Below are positions 41,302 to 53,180 of a stretch of 64,000 bases of DNA, piece by piece. The DNA is from Aggregatibacter kilianii (GTDB lineage Bacteria > Pseudomonadota > Gammaproteobacteria > Enterobacterales > Pasteurellaceae): positions 496,001-560,000 of the forward strand of contig NZ_NRCN01000001.1 of the NCBI RefSeq assembly GCF_003130255.1. The letters run 5' to 3'. The notes below the pieces were generated by a model. It saw only the letters and a program-made list of their open reading frames with translations, was not told where the DNA came from and ran no database searches. The position numbers were made by a program, and so were the translations under genes. Numbering within the stretch: the stretch's first letter is position 1; each line of letters opens with the position of its first letter.

Positions 41302-41973
41302 CTAAATTGCGCTTAATTGCCAATGAATCGGCTCAATATGATGTTGTTGTAAGTATGCATTTGCTTTAGAAAAATGACGGCAACCGAAGAAGCCTCGATG
41401 TGCCGATAAAGGCGATGGATGCACCGATGTTAAAACACAGTGCTTTTGACGATCAATAAATTGTCCTTTCTTTTGTGCCGGACTACCCCACAATAAAAAC
41501 ACCAAATTTTCCCGATGTTGATTCAATGCTTCAATGACTTTATCAGTGAAAATTTCCCAGCCCCAACCGGCGTGAGAATGTGCCAAGCCTTGCTGTACGG
41601 TTAACACCGCATTGAGCAATAACACGCCTTGCTGCGCCCATTCCACTAAGTAACCGTGATTTGGAATTTGAAAATCGGCGATATCAGTGGAAAGTTCTTT
41701 ATACATATTAAGCAACGATGGTGGTGGCTTCACGCCCGGTTTGACGGAAAAGGACAAACCATGCGCCTGATTCGGCCCGTGGTAAGGATCTTGTCCTAAA
41801 ATCACCACTTTTACTTGATCAAATTCCGTCAATTTAAAGGCATTAAACACATCATGAGCCGGCGGATAAATAACTTTGCCCGCATCCCGTTCAGCATGTA
41901 CACGCTGCAAAACCTGCTGAAAATAAGGTTGCTGTTTTTCTTGTCCGATAACATCTGTCCAAGTTTTCATCAT
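41302..41973 (-). CDS. ung: Uracil-DNA glycosylase
   Basis: Removes uracil from DNA in base-excision repair. The 223-residue protein has the water-activating motif GQDPYHG with D62, the uracil-binding [15 protein letters not shown], and [14 protein letters not shown] with the catalytic His. Two adjacent ATG codons stand at the start; the choice changes only one residue. First gene of the minus-strand group leading to fieF. Confidence 0.97.
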   Translation of the reverse strand: MMKTWTDVIGQEKQQPYFQQVLQRVHAERDAGKVIYPPAHDVFNAFKLTEFDQVKVVILGQDPYHGPNQAHGLSFSVKPGVKPPPSLLNMYKELSTDIADFQIPNHGYLVEWAQQGVLLLNAVLTVQQGLAHSHAGWGWEIFTDKVIEALNQHRENLVFLLWGSPAQKKGQFIDRQKHCVLTSVHPSPLSAHRGFFGCRHFSKANAYLQQHHIEPIHWQLSAI

Positions 41974-42115
41974 GGGATCCCAATCAATTTTGAATTGAGG
42001 AAATTATAAAGAACCTAGGGCAAAATTCATAGTCATAAGTTACCCCATTTGCTTCTCAATGGTAACGAAAATGTATCTATATTATTAAATTAACAAACTA
42101 AACTTCAGAATATCA

Positions 42116-42129
42116 TTGATTAAAATCAA
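42116..42129 (+). promoter_or_regulatory. Consensus FNR box upstream of grcA
   Basis: TTGAT-TAAA-ATCAA matches the FNR consensus TTGAT-N4-ATCAA in every fixed position. It fits strong anaerobic induction of grcA. Confidence 0.82.
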
Positions 42130-42177
42130 ATACCTCAAATTAATTAAAAAAAGAGTTTGGTTCTATGTCAAATTTAT

Positions 42178-42205
42178 TTGAAAACTTCAAAATTTTTGAT
42201 AAAAT
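42178..42205 (+). promoter_or_regulatory. Candidate sigma-70 promoter of grcA
   Basis: TTGAAA (42178-42183) and TAAAAT (42200-42205) are 16 bases apart. The transcript would start near 42212. The FNR box would then be near -90, so another start closer to the box is also possible. Confidence 0.5.
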
Positions 42206-42253
42206 CCTCGCAGTTTAATTAATATACAAAAGCGCCAAATTTAGGAGGCATTT

Positions 42254-42637
42254 ATGATTAAAGGTATTCAAATTACCCAAGCAGCTAACGACAATCTACT
42301 TAACTCTTTCTGGTTGTTGGACAGCGAAAAAGGTGAAGCACGTTGTTTATGTGCAAAAGGTGATTATGCGGAAGATCAAATCGTAGCAGTAAGCGAATTA
42401 GGTCAAATCGAATACCGCGAGTTACCGGTAAGCGTTGCACCAACCGTTAAAGTTGAAGGCGGTCAACACTTAAACGTGAACGTGTTACGTCGTGAAACAT
42501 TGGAAGATGCTGTATTACATCCGGAAAAATATCCGCAATTAACTATCCGTGTTTCCGGTTACGCTGTGCGTTTCAACTCTTTAACACCGGAACAACAACG
42601 CGACGTTATTACCCGTACTTTCACTGAAAGCCTATAA
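42254..42637 (+). CDS. grcA: Autonomous glycyl radical cofactor GrcA
   Basis: Replaces the broken C-terminal part of oxygen-damaged pyruvate formate-lyase. The 127-residue protein has a unique N-terminal half and a C-terminal half nearly the same as the PflB end, including G102 in RVSGYAVRF, the residue radicalised by PflA. Its ribosome site is AGGAGG. It has its own FNR box and terminator, while focA-pflB-pflA lie 18 kb away. The shared stretch [10 protein letters not shown]...[13 protein letters not shown] is easy to see in both. Confidence 0.97.
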   Translation: MIKGIQITQAANDNLLNSFWLLDSEKGEARCLCAKGDYAEDQIVAVSELGQIEYRELPVSVAPTVKVEGGQHLNVNVLRRETLEDAVLHPEKYPQLTIRVSGYAVRFNSLTPEQQRDVITRTFTESL

Positions 42638-42657
42638 TTTCAAGTTGAATGAAAAAG

Positions 42658-42687
42658 AAACCCCGAAGCAATTCGGGGTTTTGTTTT
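42658..42687 (+). terminator. Terminator after grcA
   Basis: AAACCCCGAA and TTCGGGGTTT form a ten-pair stem with a four-base loop, followed by a T-rich run. Confidence 0.92.
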
Positions 42688-42808
42688 TTATAAAACGTTG
42701 GAAAAAACGACCGCACTTTTCCTTTTCTTTTCTAGCGATTCCCGTGCTTTTCAGGTACAATCCGCCAGTTAAATTTAATGATTTTTAATGAGCAAAAACT
42801 ATTTATTT

Positions 42809-44605
42809 ATGAAGAATATTCGCAACTTTTCTATTATTGCCCATATTGACCATGGTAAATCCACCTTATCGGATCGTTTAATTCAAACTTGTGGCGGCTT
42901 GTCCGACCGTGAAATGGCCGAACAAGTGTTAGATTCCATGGATCTAGAACGTGAACGTGGAATTACCATTAAAGCGCAAAGCGTAACCCTGAACTATAAA
43001 GCCAAAGATGGCGAAACCTATCAACTTAACTTTATCGACACGCCGGGACACGTTGACTTTTCTTATGAAGTGTCCCGTTCCCTTGCCGCTTGTGAAGGTG
43101 CGTTATTAGTGGTTGATGCAGGGCAAGGCGTGGAAGCGCAAACCTTGGCGAACTGTTATACCGCTATTGAAATGAACTTGGAAGTCGTGCCGATTTTAAA
43201 CAAAATCGACTTGCCTGCCGCCGAACCGGAACGCGTGGCGGAAGAAATTGAAGACATTGTAGGTATCGATGCCATTGACGCGGTGCGTTGCTCTGCCAAA
43301 ACAGGTTTAGGGATTGACGATGTGCTTGAAGAAATCGTGGCAAAAATCCCGGCACCGGAAGGTGCTCCGAATGCACCGTTACAAGCCTTAATCATCGATT
43401 CCTGGTTCGATAATTATTTAGGCGTGGTGTCTTTGGTGCGTATTAAAAACGGCACGTTACGCAAAGGCGACAAAATTAAAGTGATGTCCACCGGTCTATC
43501 TTATAACGTGGATCGTTTGGGGATTTTTACTCCGAAACAAGTGGATACTACGGTATTAAACTGTGGTGAAGTAGGTTGGGTAGTCTGTGCTATCAAAGAT
43601 ATTTTAGGTGCACCGGTGGGAGATACCTTAACTCAACACAATAATCCGGCAAGCTCTGTCTTACCGGGCTTTAAAAAGGTGAAGCCACAAGTTTACGCGG
43701 GATTATTCCCAATCAGCTCTGACGATTACGAAGCCTTCCGTGACGCGCTCGGTAAATTAAGTCTGAATGACGCCTCCTTGTTCTATGAGCCGGAAAATTC
43801 CACCGCACTTGGCTTTGGTTTCCGCTGTGGTTTCCTTGGGCTGTTGCACATGGAAATTATTCAGGAACGTTTAGAACGTGAATATGATTTAGATTTAATT
43901 ACTACTGCACCGACGGTAGTTTATGAAGTCGAATTGACCAATGGTGAAGTTCTTTATGTAGATAGCCCATCGAAACTACCACCGTTAAACAATATCGCAG
44001 AAATTCGTGAACCAATTGCAGAATGTAACATGTTGTTACCGCAACCCTATTTGGGCAACGTGATCACTCTTTGTGTAGAAAAACGTGGCGTGCAAACCCA
44101 CATGGTGTATCACGGCAACCAGGTGGCGTTGACCTATGAAATTCCAATGGGTGAAGTAGTATTGGACTTCTTCGACCGCCTCAAATCCACTTCTCGCGGT
44201 TATGCTTCTTTAGATTACGGTTTCAAACGTTTCCAAGCAGCGGATATGGTACGCGTGGATATTATGATTAACGGCGAACGTGTGGATGCCCTTGCGTTAA
44301 TTGTACACAAAGACAACGCACCGTATCGCGGCCGTGAATTGGTAGAAAAAATGCGTGAGCTGATTCCTCGCCAACAATTTGATATTGCGATTCAAGCCGC
44401 GATCGGCAACCACATTATTGCCCGTTCTACAGTGAAGCAATTGCGTAAAAACGTGTTGGCAAAATGCTATGGCGGTGACGTAAGCCGTAAGAAGAAATTG
44501 TTACAAAAACAAAAAGAGGGTAAAAAACGAATGAAACAACTCGGCAACGTTGAAGTGCCGCAGGAAGCGTTTTTAGCTATCTTACACGTAGGAAAAGACA
44601 AGTAA
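42809..44605 (+). CDS. lepA: Elongation factor 4 (back-translocase)
   Basis: Ribosomal GTPase that promotes correct ribosome assembly and translation under stress. The product starts [19 protein letters not shown] and is 598 residues, as expected. G-motifs are [16 protein letters not shown] and NKIDLP, and the C-terminal domain with [16 protein letters not shown] and [17 protein letters not shown] is LepA-specific. An in-frame ATG at 42788 would add seven residues (MSKNYLF). Neither start has a strong ribosome site; the shorter form agrees with relatives. First gene of lepA-lepB-rnc-era. Confidence 0.95.
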   Translation: MKNIRNFSIIAHIDHGKSTLSDRLIQTCGGLSDREMAEQVLDSMDLERERGITIKAQSVTLNYKAKDGETYQLNFIDTPGHVDFSYEVSRSLAACEGALLVVDAGQGVEAQTLANCYTAIEMNLEVVPILNKIDLPAAEPERVAEEIEDIVGIDAIDAVRCSAKTGLGIDDVLEEIVAKIPAPEGAPNAPLQALIIDSWFDNYLGVVSLVRIKNGTLRKGDKIKVMSTGLSYNVDRLGIFTPKQVDTTVLNCGEVGWVVCAIKDILGAPVGDTLTQHNNPASSVLPGFKKVKPQVYAGLFPISSDDYEAFRDALGKLSLNDASLFYEPENSTALGFGFRCGFLGLLHMEIIQERLEREYDLDLITTAPTVVYEVELTNGEVLYVDSPSKLPPLNNIAEIREPIAECNMLLPQPYLGNVITLCVEKRGVQTHMVYHGNQVALTYEIPMGEVVLDFFDRLKSTSRGYASLDYGFKRFQAADMVRVDIMINGERVDALALIVHKDNAPYRGRELVEKMRELIPRQQFDIAIQAAIGNHIIARSTVKQLRKNVLAKCYGGDVSRKKKLLQKQKEGKKRMKQLGNVEVPQEAFLAILHVGKDK

Positions 44606-44616
44606 GGAAAGTATTC

Positions 44617-45639
<1,023 letters not shown>

Positions 45640-45640
45640 T

Positions 45641-46321
45641 ATGCGAACAGATAATTTAGATCGTTTACAACGAAAAATTGACTACCAATTTCAAGATACA
45701 GGGCTTCTTAAACAAGCCCTCACCCACCGCAGTGCGGGACATAAACATAACGAACGTTTAGAATTTTTAGGAGATGCAATTCTAAATTTAACGATTGCCG
45801 AAGCCTTATTTCATCAATTCCCAAAGTGCAATGAAGGCGAGCTAAGTCGAATGCGGGCAACCTTAGTCCGTGAGCCGACATTAGCGATTTTAGCGCGTGA
45901 TTTCCAACTAGGCGATTATCTTTCCCTTGGTCAGGGCGAATTAAAAAGCGGTGGTTTTCGTCGTGAGTCTATTTTGGCAGATTGTGTAGAAGCCCTTATT
46001 GGTGCTATTTCTTTAGATAGTAGCCTTGCCAATGCCACCGAAATTGTCACCCGTTGGTATCAACCATTATTAAAAGATATCCAGCCGGGCGATAACCAAA
46101 AAGATGCTAAAACCCGTTTACAAGAATATTTACAAGGCAATCGCCTGCCGGTGCCAACCTATAATATTGTGGATATTCAAGGGGAAGCCCATAACCAATT
46201 ATTTACTGTGGAATGTTCCATTCAAAATAATGACCGCACTTTTATCGGCAAAGGCTCCAGCCGTCGTAAAGCGGAACAGGCCGCGGCAGAACAAATTCTT
46301 CAAGAGCTGAAAATTAAATGA
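45641..46321 (+). CDS. rnc: Ribonuclease III
   Basis: Cleaves double-stranded RNA in rRNA processing and mRNA decay. The 226-residue product starts [10 protein letters not shown] one base after the lepB stop; a longer frame from 45602 lies inside lepB and is rejected. The catalytic signature [12 protein letters not shown] and the acidic DCVEALIGA are present. A dsRNA-binding domain (about residues 155-225) ends with [13 protein letters not shown]. Its stop overlaps the era start by four bases. Confidence 0.96.
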   Translation: MRTDNLDRLQRKIDYQFQDTGLLKQALTHRSAGHKHNERLEFLGDAILNLTIAEALFHQFPKCNEGELSRMRATLVREPTLAILARDFQLGDYLSLGQGELKSGGFRRESILADCVEALIGAISLDSSLANATEIVTRWYQPLLKDIQPGDNQKDAKTRLQEYLQGNRLPVPTYNIVDIQGEAHNQLFTVECSIQNNDRTFIGKGSSRRKAEQAAAEQILQELKIK

Positions 46322-47226
46322 CAGAACAACAAACCGAAACCTATTGCGGCTTTATTGCTATCGTAGGGCGCCCGAATGTAGGGAAATCAACGTTACTCAA
46401 TAAAATCCTCGGACAAAAAATCTCCATCACATCGCGCAAAGCACAAACCACCCGCCACCGCATTGTTGGTATAAAAACGGAAGGGGTATACCAAGAGATT
46501 TATGTGGATACCCCGGGGCTTCATATTGAAGAAAAACGTGCCATCAATCGTCTAATGAACCGTGCCGCCAGCAGTGCGATTACTGATGTAGATTTGGTGA
46601 TTTTCGTGGTAGATGGTACCCATTGGAATGATGACGATGAAATGGTGTTAAACAAACTACGCAAAACCAAAGTGCCGGTGGTACTTGCCATCAATAAAAT
46701 CGATAACATCAAAAACAAAGATGACTTACTACCATTCATCACCGAAATTAGCCAAAAATTTAATTTTGCCGATATCGTGCCGATGTCTGCCGAAAAAGGG
46801 AATAATTTGGACGCTATTGAAAAAATCGTGCGAAAATCTTTGCGCCCCGGTGTTCACCATTTCCCGGAAGATTATGTCACCGATCGCTCCCAACGTTTTA
46901 TGGCCTCAGAAATTATCCGTGAAAAACTTATGCGTTTTATGGGCGAAGAATTGCCTTATTCCGTTACCGTTGAAATTGAACAATTTAAAGTTAACGAACG
47001 TGGCACTTACGAAATTAATGGCTTAATTTTAGTAGAACGTGATGGTCAGAAAAAAATCGTGATCGGACGCAAAGGTGAAAAGCTGAAAAAAATCGGCACC
47101 GAAGCCCGCCTAGACATGGAACGCTTATTTGATAATAAAGTACACCTGGAACTTTGGGTGAAAGTAAAATCCGGTTGGGCTGATGATGAACGCGCCTTGC
47201 GCAGTTTGGGGTATATGGAAGATTAA
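46318..47226 (+). CDS. era: GTPase Era
   Basis: Essential GTPase for 16S rRNA maturation and 30S assembly. The 302-residue protein has G1 [10 protein letters not shown]3 DTPG, G4 NKID and a C-terminal KH domain ([13 protein letters not shown]) that binds the 3' end of 16S rRNA. The ATGA overlap with rnc is a coupling arrangement common in this cluster. It ends the lepA-lepB-rnc-era group and has a strong terminator. Confidence 0.97.
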   Translation: MTEQQTETYCGFIAIVGRPNVGKSTLLNKILGQKISITSRKAQTTRHRIVGIKTEGVYQEIYVDTPGLHIEEKRAINRLMNRAASSAITDVDLVIFVVDGTHWNDDDEMVLNKLRKTKVPVVLAINKIDNIKNKDDLLPFITEISQKFNFADIVPMSAEKGNNLDAIEKIVRKSLRPGVHHFPEDYVTDRSQRFMASEIIREKLMRFMGEELPYSVTVEIEQFKVNERGTYEINGLILVERDGQKKIVIGRKGEKLKKIGTEARLDMERLFDNKVHLELWVKVKSGWADDERALRSLGYMED

Positions 47227-47237
47227 CCAAGCGAATA

Positions 47238-47266
47238 AAAAAAGTGAGCTTAATGCTCACTTTTTT
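47238..47266. terminator. Terminator after era
   Basis: AAAAAAGTGAGC and GCTCACTTTTTT form a twelve-pair stem with a five-base loop. It can act on both strands, also for the lipoprotein gene at 47293. Confidence 0.92.
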
Positions 47267-47292
47267 ACTACACAAAATATCAATAAACCTGA

Positions 47293-48015
47293 TTAATTTT
47301 GTTTCTGTGCACCAAATACGCCACCCCAAGTACCATCATCGGTGTTAAATAACCCGCTCATTTCTTTTGCTTGATCACCATAAAATTTTCCTTCTACCTT
47401 AGCAACACCGGGCAAAACTGCAGAATCTTTAGGTGTTGCAGTTCCGGTAAAACTATTATTTGCAATATGGCCATCTACTGCAATGGCAAATCTCGGAACA
47501 TTAAGCGTACCCGTTAATGTTTTATTCTCGAAATCAACTTTAAATGAGGCTTTTCCTGTTTCAACATTTTCAGAGGCGCCTAACAAGACAGCGCCTCCCA
47601 AATATTCAGCAGTTCCACTAATTGGCATTTTCTTCGTTGGATTTCCATAATAAAACGCATAATCAGTACCGTGATTTCCACTAATGACACCAAATCTAGA
47701 ATCAGAATGATCACGACAACACACTAGCTGATCTAATTCCGAACTAAGACTGATCTTTTGTCCGTCAACATTTAACTCGGCAAGATTTGAATCCGTTATT
47801 GTAAGATGTTTAATAACTTGTTCACCATCATTGCCAACTGAAAAAGCTAACGCTGCCCCCACAGCATTGTTATTTGGCAGTGGTTGTGGCTGCTGTGGTT
47901 GCTGTGGTTGTTCAGAAGAATTACCTCCATTTCCACCACTCCCACAAGCCGTAATGGCCAATGAAGTTAATACAATAAGACTTAATTTTGAAATTGAGCT
48001 TTTAAAATGACTCAT
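47293..48015 (-). CDS. Surface lipoprotein with TbpB/fHbp-like beta-barrel domain
   Basis: A 240-residue precursor: signal peptide with lipobox ITAC (Cys at residue 24), then a Gly/Ser run and a QPQQPQ repeat linker, then a beta-rich domain. The end, VEGKFYGDQAKEMSGLF followed by WGGVFGAQKQN, carries the G-x-F-Y-G-x-x-A-x-E-x-x-G-x-F and VFGA signature of TbpB, HpuA and factor-H-binding-type lipoproteins. These are moved to the cell surface by Slam proteins. No slam gene or partner TonB receptor is next to it. It is a single gene with its own upstream gap. Whether it binds a host protein is unknown. Confidence 0.72.
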   Translation of the reverse strand: MSHFKSSISKLSLIVLTSLAITACGSGGNGGNSSEQPQQPQQPQPLPNNNAVGAALAFSVGNDGEQVIKHLTITDSNLAELNVDGQKISLSSELDQLVCCRDHSDSRFGVISGNHGTDYAFYYGNPTKKMPISGTAEYLGGAVLLGASENVETGKASFKVDFENKTLTGTLNVPRFAIAVDGHIANNSFTGTATPKDSAVLPGVAKVEGKFYGDQAKEMSGLFNTDDGTWGGVFGAQKQN

Positions 48016-48230
48016 AAAAAATACTCCTTAAGATAAAAGAAAATGGTATAAAAATACCAAAAAAACCACTCATTTTTTATTAAACTAAACTCAAGTGGAA
48101 ATAACCGCTTGCACGGTAACTTACAATAAACGGACATCCGCCTTTATTGAAAGCAATTAAAAAGGCGGTAAAAACATCTTAAATTTCTACCGCACTTTTT
48201 TAATAAGTTTATTAATTATTGACGCTTTTA

Positions 48231-49577
48231 TTATTCATGCATGCCTAATTTTTTCTCCAAATAGTGGATGTTCGTACCACCTTTTTGGAAATTCTCATCC
48301 TCTAGAATGAGCTCATGCAACGGAATATTGGTTTTAATACCATCAATGATCGTCTCGGCTAGCGCATTTTGCATACGACGAATCGCTACGTCACGGGTAT
48401 CACCGTAAGTAATGAGCTTAGCAATCATAGAATCATAATGTGGTGGAACACTATAGCCCGCATAAATATGGGAATCCCAACGCACACCTAAGCCACCCGG
48501 GGAATGCAAATGTGCAACTTTACCCGGTGAAGGCAAGAAGGTTTTTGGATCTTCCGCATTGATACGACATTCAATCGCGTGACCTTTTACTTTGATATCT
48601 TCCTGTTTAAAAGAAATCGGTAAGCCTGCGGCAATGCGTAGTTGCTCTTTGACTAAGTCCACGCCGGTAATCATTTCAGTAACAGGATGTTCCACTTGAA
48701 TACGGGTATTCATTTCAATGAAATAGAACTCGCCGTTTTCATATAAGAATTCGAACGTACCCGCACCACGATAACCGATTTCAACGCAAGCCTTCGCACA
48801 ACGGGAACCGATGTCGCAACGAACTTCTTCGGTGATACCCGGCGCCGGAGCTTCTTCCACCACTTTTTGGTGGCGGCGTTGCATGGAGCAATCGCGCTCA
48901 GCAAGATAAACGGCATTACCATGGGTGTCGGCTAACACTTGGATTTCTACATGGCGTGGATTTTCCAAATATTTTTCCATATAAACCATGTCGTTATTAA
49001 ACGCCGCTTTGGCTTCGGCTTTTGTCATTGCGATGGATTCTTCCAAAGCGTCTTCGCTACGCACTACGCGCATACCACGACCACCACCGCCACCGGAGGC
49101 TTTGATAATGATCGGATAGCCGATTCGTTTGGCAATTTCTTTATTTTTCGCAATGTCGGAACTTAACGGACCATCAGACCCTGGCACACAAGGCACACCG
49201 GCTTTTTTCATGGCGTTAATGGCAGATACTTTGTCACCCATTAAACGAATCACATCCGCAGTCGGTCCGATAAAGATAAAACCTGAGCTTTCAACTTGCT
49301 CGGCAAAATCGGCGTTTTCGGAAAGGAATCCATATCCCGGATGAATTGCATCAGCGCCGGTCACTTCCGCAGCAGCAATAATGGCAGGAATATTTAAGTA
49401 GCTTTTGGCAGATTGAGCAGGGCCGATACACACAGTTTGATCGGCAAGCAGAACGTGTTTCAGTTCACGGTCGGCGGTAGAATGCACCGCAACGGTTTTA
49501 ATGCCTAATTCTTTGCAAGCACGCAAAATTCGCAGTGCAATTTCACCGCGATTGGCAATAACAACTTTTTCTAACAT
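48231..49577 (-). CDS. accC: Acetyl-CoA carboxylase, biotin carboxylase subunit
   Basis: ATP-dependent carboxylation of biotin on AccB, first step of fatty acid synthesis. The 448-residue protein has the ATP-grasp domain (glycine-rich [12 protein letters not shown]), the catalytic segment [14 protein letters not shown] and the expected start [18 protein letters not shown]. It is 41 bases after accB on the same strand. Its gene order with aroQ and accB is conserved in Haemophilus. Confidence 0.97.
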   Translation of the reverse strand: MLEKVVIANRGEIALRILRACKELGIKTVAVHSTADRELKHVLLADQTVCIGPAQSAKSYLNIPAIIAAAEVTGADAIHPGYGFLSENADFAEQVESSGFIFIGPTADVIRLMGDKVSAINAMKKAGVPCVPGSDGPLSSDIAKNKEIAKRIGYPIIIKASGGGGGRGMRVVRSEDALEESIAMTKAEAKAAFNNDMVYMEKYLENPRHVEIQVLADTHGNAVYLAERDCSMQRRHQKVVEEAPAPGITEEVRCDIGSRCAKACVEIGYRGAGTFEFLYENGEFYFIEMNTRIQVEHPVTEMITGVDLVKEQLRIAAGLPISFKQEDIKVKGHAIECRINAEDPKTFLPSPGKVAHLHSPGGLGVRWDSHIYAGYSVPPHYDSMIAKLITYGDTRDVAIRRMQNALAETIIDGIKTNIPLHELILEDENFQKGGTNIHYLEKKLGMHE

Positions 49578-49618
49578 AATAAATCCATTCTTTGCTTAAA
49601 TTATGGTTTAGATGTTAA

Positions 49619-50089
49619 TTATTCGATAACAATTAACGGCTCGTCGAATTCAACAGGATCACCATCATTTACCAGAATAGCTTTAACCACACCTGCTTTA
49701 TCCGCTTCAATGCGGTTCATCATTTTCATCGCTTCAACGATACAAAGTGCATCGCCCACTTTCACGCTTTGCCCCACTTCAACGAAGGCTTTTGCTTCAG
49801 GGCTTGGGCTACGGTAGAACGTACCTACCATCGGAGAACGGATTTTATGGCCGGAGACATCTTCCGCTACCGATGCGGCAACGCTTGGTGCAGGGGCAAC
49901 AGCCGGGGCGGCTACCGGTGCAGGTGCGCTGGCAATCGGAGCAGGCGCTGCCATTGGTACGGTGTATTGAACAGACGCCGGAGAACCACGGTTAATGCGA
50001 ACGGACTCTTCCCCTTCGGAAATTTCAAGTTCCATAATGCCGGATTCTTCTACAAGTTCGATCAATTTTTTAATTTTACGAATGTCCAT
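49619..50089 (-). CDS. accB: Acetyl-CoA carboxylase, biotin carboxyl carrier protein
   Basis: Carries biotin between AccC and AccAD. The 156-residue protein has an N-terminal helix, an Ala/Pro-rich flexible linker (about 46-76) and the biotinyl domain with K122 in EAMKMMN, the biotin attachment site. The thumb ([18 protein letters not shown]) is present. It is preceded by a hairpin of two inverted uptake signals and followed closely by accC. Confidence 0.97.
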   Translation of the reverse strand: MDIRKIKKLIELVEESGIMELEISEGEESVRINRGSPASVQYTVPMAAPAPIASAPAPVAAPAVAPAPSVAASVAEDVSGHKIRSPMVGTFYRSPSPEAKAFVEVGQSVKVGDALCIVEAMKMMNRIEADKAGVVKAILVNDGDPVEFDEPLIVIE

Positions 50090-50117
50090 AATTGTTTCCT
50101 AAAAGACTCAAATTTTA

Positions 50118-50146
50118 ACCGCACTTTTTTTGAGAAAAAGTGCGGT
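50118..50146. repeat. Hairpin of two inverted uptake signals between aroQ and accB
   Basis: ACCGCACTTTTT (50118-50129) is complementary to AAAAAGTGCGGT (50135-50146) with a five-base loop. No good T run follows on the minus strand, so full termination between aroQ and accB is doubtful. Confidence 0.7.
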
Positions 50147-50213
50147 ACGGATTAACTTTAAATTTTCGCACGAGAGATTACCTGAAAATAATCATTTTGG
50201 CGATAAAATTCTG

Positions 50214-50690
50214 TTATTTTTCGTCAATTTTCGCTGAATTTCGCTTTTCTGCCAGATAATTCAGCGCAAATTGCAAAGCAAACTCGTAACCTTGCGCGCC
50301 ACAACCACAAATCACCCCTTCCGCCACATCGCTAAAATAGGAATGATGACGAAACGGTTCTCGTTTATGAATATTGGATAAATGCACTTCAACGAAAGGA
50401 ATGCCAACGGCAAGTAACGCATCACGCAACGCCACACTGGTGTGGGTATAAGCGGCGGGATTAATAATGATAAAATCGACTTTTTCAAAACTCTGATGAA
50501 TTCGTTCAATAAGCTTTTCTTCGCTATTGGCCTGAAAACACGTTAATTCAACGCCTTGCGGCCCGGCCAATTGATGCATTTTGGCCTCTATCATGCCCAA
50601 GGATAAATGCCCGTAATGACCTGGCTCACGCACGCCTAACATATTCAAGTTCGGGCCATTTAACAGCAAAATGTTGTATTTTGATGACAT
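50214..50690 (-). CDS. aroQ: 3-dehydroquinate dehydratase, type II
   Basis: Third step of the shikimate pathway. The 158-residue protein begins with [20 protein letters not shown], containing the catalytic Tyr, and has [16 protein letters not shown] and [20 protein letters not shown]. The length of about 150 and these motifs separate type II from the type I enzyme AroD. It lies before accB-accC, an order also found in H. influenzae. Confidence 0.97.
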   Translation of the reverse strand: MSSKYNILLLNGPNLNMLGVREPGHYGHLSLGMIEAKMHQLAGPQGVELTCFQANSEEKLIERIHQSFEKVDFIIINPAAYTHTSVALRDALLAVGIPFVEVHLSNIHKREPFRHHSYFSDVAEGVICGCGAQGYEFALQFALNYLAEKRNSAKIDEK

Positions 50691-50794
50691 ATCACATTCC
50701 TTTTATTGCGCGCATTATAATGATTTTTCGCTTTCGGCTGGTCTAATCTGTAAACACTAAACTATAAAAAACATCAGAAAAAAAGACCGCACTT

Positions 50795-52108
50795 TTAATC
50801 TAAAATAACTTCGGTAATGAATTCCGAATCCAAGCCAACGACAGGTAACTCCGACTCCGGCCAGGTTCTGACGACTTGATAATCCATTAAATCGAGTGTG
50901 TCTAAGCCCGGCGTGACATTTGGCGTATATTGTTGCGCCATGCGGGCCAGTTGAGTTAAACCGAAGCTACTTTCAATGCTGGAACTGATAACCGCTTTAA
51001 TACCTAACGCATGCGCCTGCGCAATCAACTCAGCGCAACGTTCAATAGAGCCCACCAACGTCGGTTTAATCACAATCGCCGCCAAGTGCGGTTCTTTTTC
51101 TACACGAAAATCCGGCTCGCGTACACTTTCATCCCAGGCAATGTTAATGCCGGTTTCTGCCGCAAATTGACGGCTTTCCTCACGGGTTTTGCAAGGTTCT
51201 TCAATAAATTGAATACGCGCACGATGCTCAGGTTTCACATATTTGGCGAACATTTGCGCTTTAGCAGGCGTCCAACTGCGATTAGCATCTAGCCGTAATT
51301 GCAAATCCGGAATCGCTTCTAACAGCATATCGGCAATGAGACCATCACGATTGGCTTCATACATGCCTACTTTCACTTTCGCGACCTTTTCACCCAGCAT
51401 TTGATCCAGCGGTTCATAAAGCTCATCCGGGTCGCCATAACATAAAGGCGCGGTTCGATAATTGCCTTCATCATCCAAGCGACCTTTCATTTCCATCAAT
51501 GCACAACTGAGCCCGAACGCCACAGAAGGATATAAATCCGCCGTTAAATCCAATTTCACATTGCAACTGCGGGATTGATCCCATTTTTCCAGCCATTCGA
51601 TCGCTTGGGCTTGCGCTTGGTCTAAGGTTTCATGGCTAAACTCCGGCAATGGCGCAATTTCGCCCCAACCTTCATTTTGCCCACAGCACACTTTCACCAA
51701 AAGGCCTTCGCGCTTTTTCAAAAAACGATTGCGCAAAATCAGCTGTGAATCTACCGGAATGGAATAACGGAAAAGTTGATAGCGACGATGTTGAATAGCG
51801 CAATTTTTCTTTTCATAGAAGATTTTGCCCACCCGTTGAATATGTTCCAGTAAATCAGGATCGGTAATCTTGTTATGAATGACTACATCGAATTTATACG
51901 GAATGGTAGTTTGCGACAGGGTTTGCTGAATGTCGTGCAACATGTCATCGGTAATGCCATCGCCTTTTAAGGCTAAATCAATGTCCGAGTCTTCACGAAA
52001 ATTTCCCTTCCCGCGTGAGCCAAACAAAATCGCTGTTTCAACATTCGGAAAATGGCGCAAATGCCAACCAATTTTTTTAATCATTGTTTCTGTTAAACCG
52101 AAATCCAT
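50795..52108 (-). CDS. menC: o-Succinylbenzoate synthase fused to an N-terminal MNT-type nucleotidyltransferase domain
   Basis: The C-terminal part (about residues 108-437, 330 residues) is a full MenC enolase-superfamily enzyme of menaquinone synthesis, with [25 protein letters not shown] and VIKPTLVGS. Ahead of it, in the same frame, is a minimal nucleotidyltransferase domain. It has GSRGKG (30-35), D42 and D44 in SDIDLAL, and a third Asp at 74 (KFDVV). The domain resembles MNT antitoxins of HEPN/MNT pairs. The frame has no stop or ATG at the join (about 51790-51805), where the sequence reads [21 protein letters not shown] partner is not seen. MenC starting from ATT or after cleavage cannot be excluded. 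A strong hairpin separates it from menB. Confidence 0.85.
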   Translation of the reverse strand: MDFGLTETMIKKIGWHLRHFPNVETAILFGSRGKGNFREDSDIDLALKGDGITDDMLHDIQQTLSQTTIPYKFDVVIHNKITDPDLLEHIQRVGKIFYEKKNCAIQHRRYQLFRYSIPVDSQLILRNRFLKKREGLLVKVCCGQNEGWGEIAPLPEFSHETLDQAQAQAIEWLEKWDQSRSCNVKLDLTADLYPSVAFGLSCALMEMKGRLDDEGNYRTAPLCYGDPDELYEPLDQMLGEKVAKVKVGMYEANRDGLIADMLLEAIPDLQLRLDANRSWTPAKAQMFAKYVKPEHRARIQFIEEPCKTREESRQFAAETGINIAWDESVREPDFRVEKEPHLAAIVIKPTLVGSIERCAELIAQAHALGIKAVISSSIESSFGLTQLARMAQQYTPNVTPGLDTLDLMDYQVVRTWPESELPVVGLDSEFITEVILD

Positions 52109-52159
52109 TGTCTTTACCTATATCAATTGCAGAGAAGAAATTGTTGTGTGCGAAATGGC

Positions 52160-52207
52160 AAAAGTGCGGTCGATTTAAAAAACATTTTTAAAAACGACCG
52201 CACTTTT
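52160..52207. terminator. Terminator of two inverted uptake signals between menB and menC
   Basis: AAAAGTGCGGTCG (52160-52172) pairs with CGACCGCACTTTT (52195-52207). On the minus strand it ends in TTTT, so it could stop menB transcripts before the menC fusion gene. Confidence 0.85.
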
Positions 52208-52211
52208 TATC

Positions 52212-53069
52212 TTAAGGATTGCGCTTAAATTTACCGAAATCCGGCGCGCGTTTTTCATTGAAGGCATTGCGACCTTCTTGGCCTTCTTCTGTCATGTAGA
52301 ACAACATGGTAGCATTACCGGCAAGTTCTTGAAGACCGGATTGACCGTCGCAGTCGGCATTTAATGCGGCTTTCAAGCAACGTAAAGCAATCGGGCTGTT
52401 ACGTAGCATTTCACGGCACCAACGTACGGTTTCTTTTTCTAACTCAGCGTAAGGCACGACTGTGTTCACTAAGCCCATGTCTAAGGCTTCTTGTGCATTA
52501 TATTGACGGCATAAGAACCAAATTTCACGCGCTTTTTTCTGACCGACGATACGTGCCATATAGCTTGCACCCCAACCGCCATCAAAAGAACCTACTTTCG
52601 GGCCGGTTTGGCCGTAAATGGCGTTGTCTGCGGAAATGGTAAGATCGCACATCATGTGTAACACATGACCACCACCAATAGCATAACCTGCCACCATCGC
52701 CACCACCGGTTTTGGGCAAGTACGAATATCACGTTGGAAATCCAACACATTGAGATGATGCACACCGCTGTCGTCTTTATAGCCGCCGTAATCGCCACGT
52801 ACTTTCTGGTCACCGCCGGAACAGAAGGCTTTTTCGCCTTCACCTGTTAGCACGATAACACCGATTTTTTCGTCAAAACGGGCATCAGCAAAAGCGGTGA
52901 TCATTTCTTTAACGGTTTGCGGACGGAAAGCATTGCGCACTTCCGGGCGATTGATGGTGATTTTGGCAATGCCGTCGGTGGATTTGTGATAACGAATGTC
53001 GGTGTAACCCGCACTGTGATCAACCCACTCAACCGGCGCATATAAAACATCATCTTTTGGATTTTGCAT
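52212..53069 (-). CDS. menB: 1,4-Dihydroxy-2-naphthoyl-CoA synthase
   Basis: Crotonase-family enzyme that closes the second ring in menaquinone synthesis. The 285-residue length matches E. coli MenB. Signatures are SGGDQKVRG, the oxyanion-hole segment [20 protein letters not shown] (residues about 128-147) and [12 protein letters not shown]. It precedes menC, although a terminator-like hairpin and the inserted nucleotidyltransferase domain separate them. Confidence 0.97.
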   Translation of the reverse strand: MQNPKDDVLYAPVEWVDHSAGYTDIRYHKSTDGIAKITINRPEVRNAFRPQTVKEMITAFADARFDEKIGVIVLTGEGEKAFCSGGDQKVRGDYGGYKDDSGVHHLNVLDFQRDIRTCPKPVVAMVAGYAIGGGHVLHMMCDLTISADNAIYGQTGPKVGSFDGGWGASYMARIVGQKKAREIWFLCRQYNAQEALDMGLVNTVVPYAELEKETVRWCREMLRNSPIALRCLKAALNADCDGQSGLQELAGNATMLFYMTEEGQEGRNAFNEKRAPDFGKFKRNP

Positions 53070-53136
53070 GAGAAATTCCTTTAATTTAAGGTTAAAAAAG
53101 TGCGGTCATTATAGCGGAAGTTTCTGAAATCTGAAA

Positions 53137-53168
53137 ACGAAAAGGGTCGGTATTCACCGACCCTCAAA
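53137..53168 (-). terminator. Terminator after tpiA
   Basis: AGGGTCGGT and ACCGACCCT pair over nine bases with a four-base loop; the minus strand then reads TTTTCGTTTTC. It starts 17 bases from the tpiA stop. Confidence 0.85.
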
Positions 53169-53180
53169 GACAAAATAAAA

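Noticed and set aside
47238-47266. Uptake-signal hairpin after era
   Set aside because: The arms read AAGTGAGC and lack the AAGTGCGGT core. It is an ordinary terminator.
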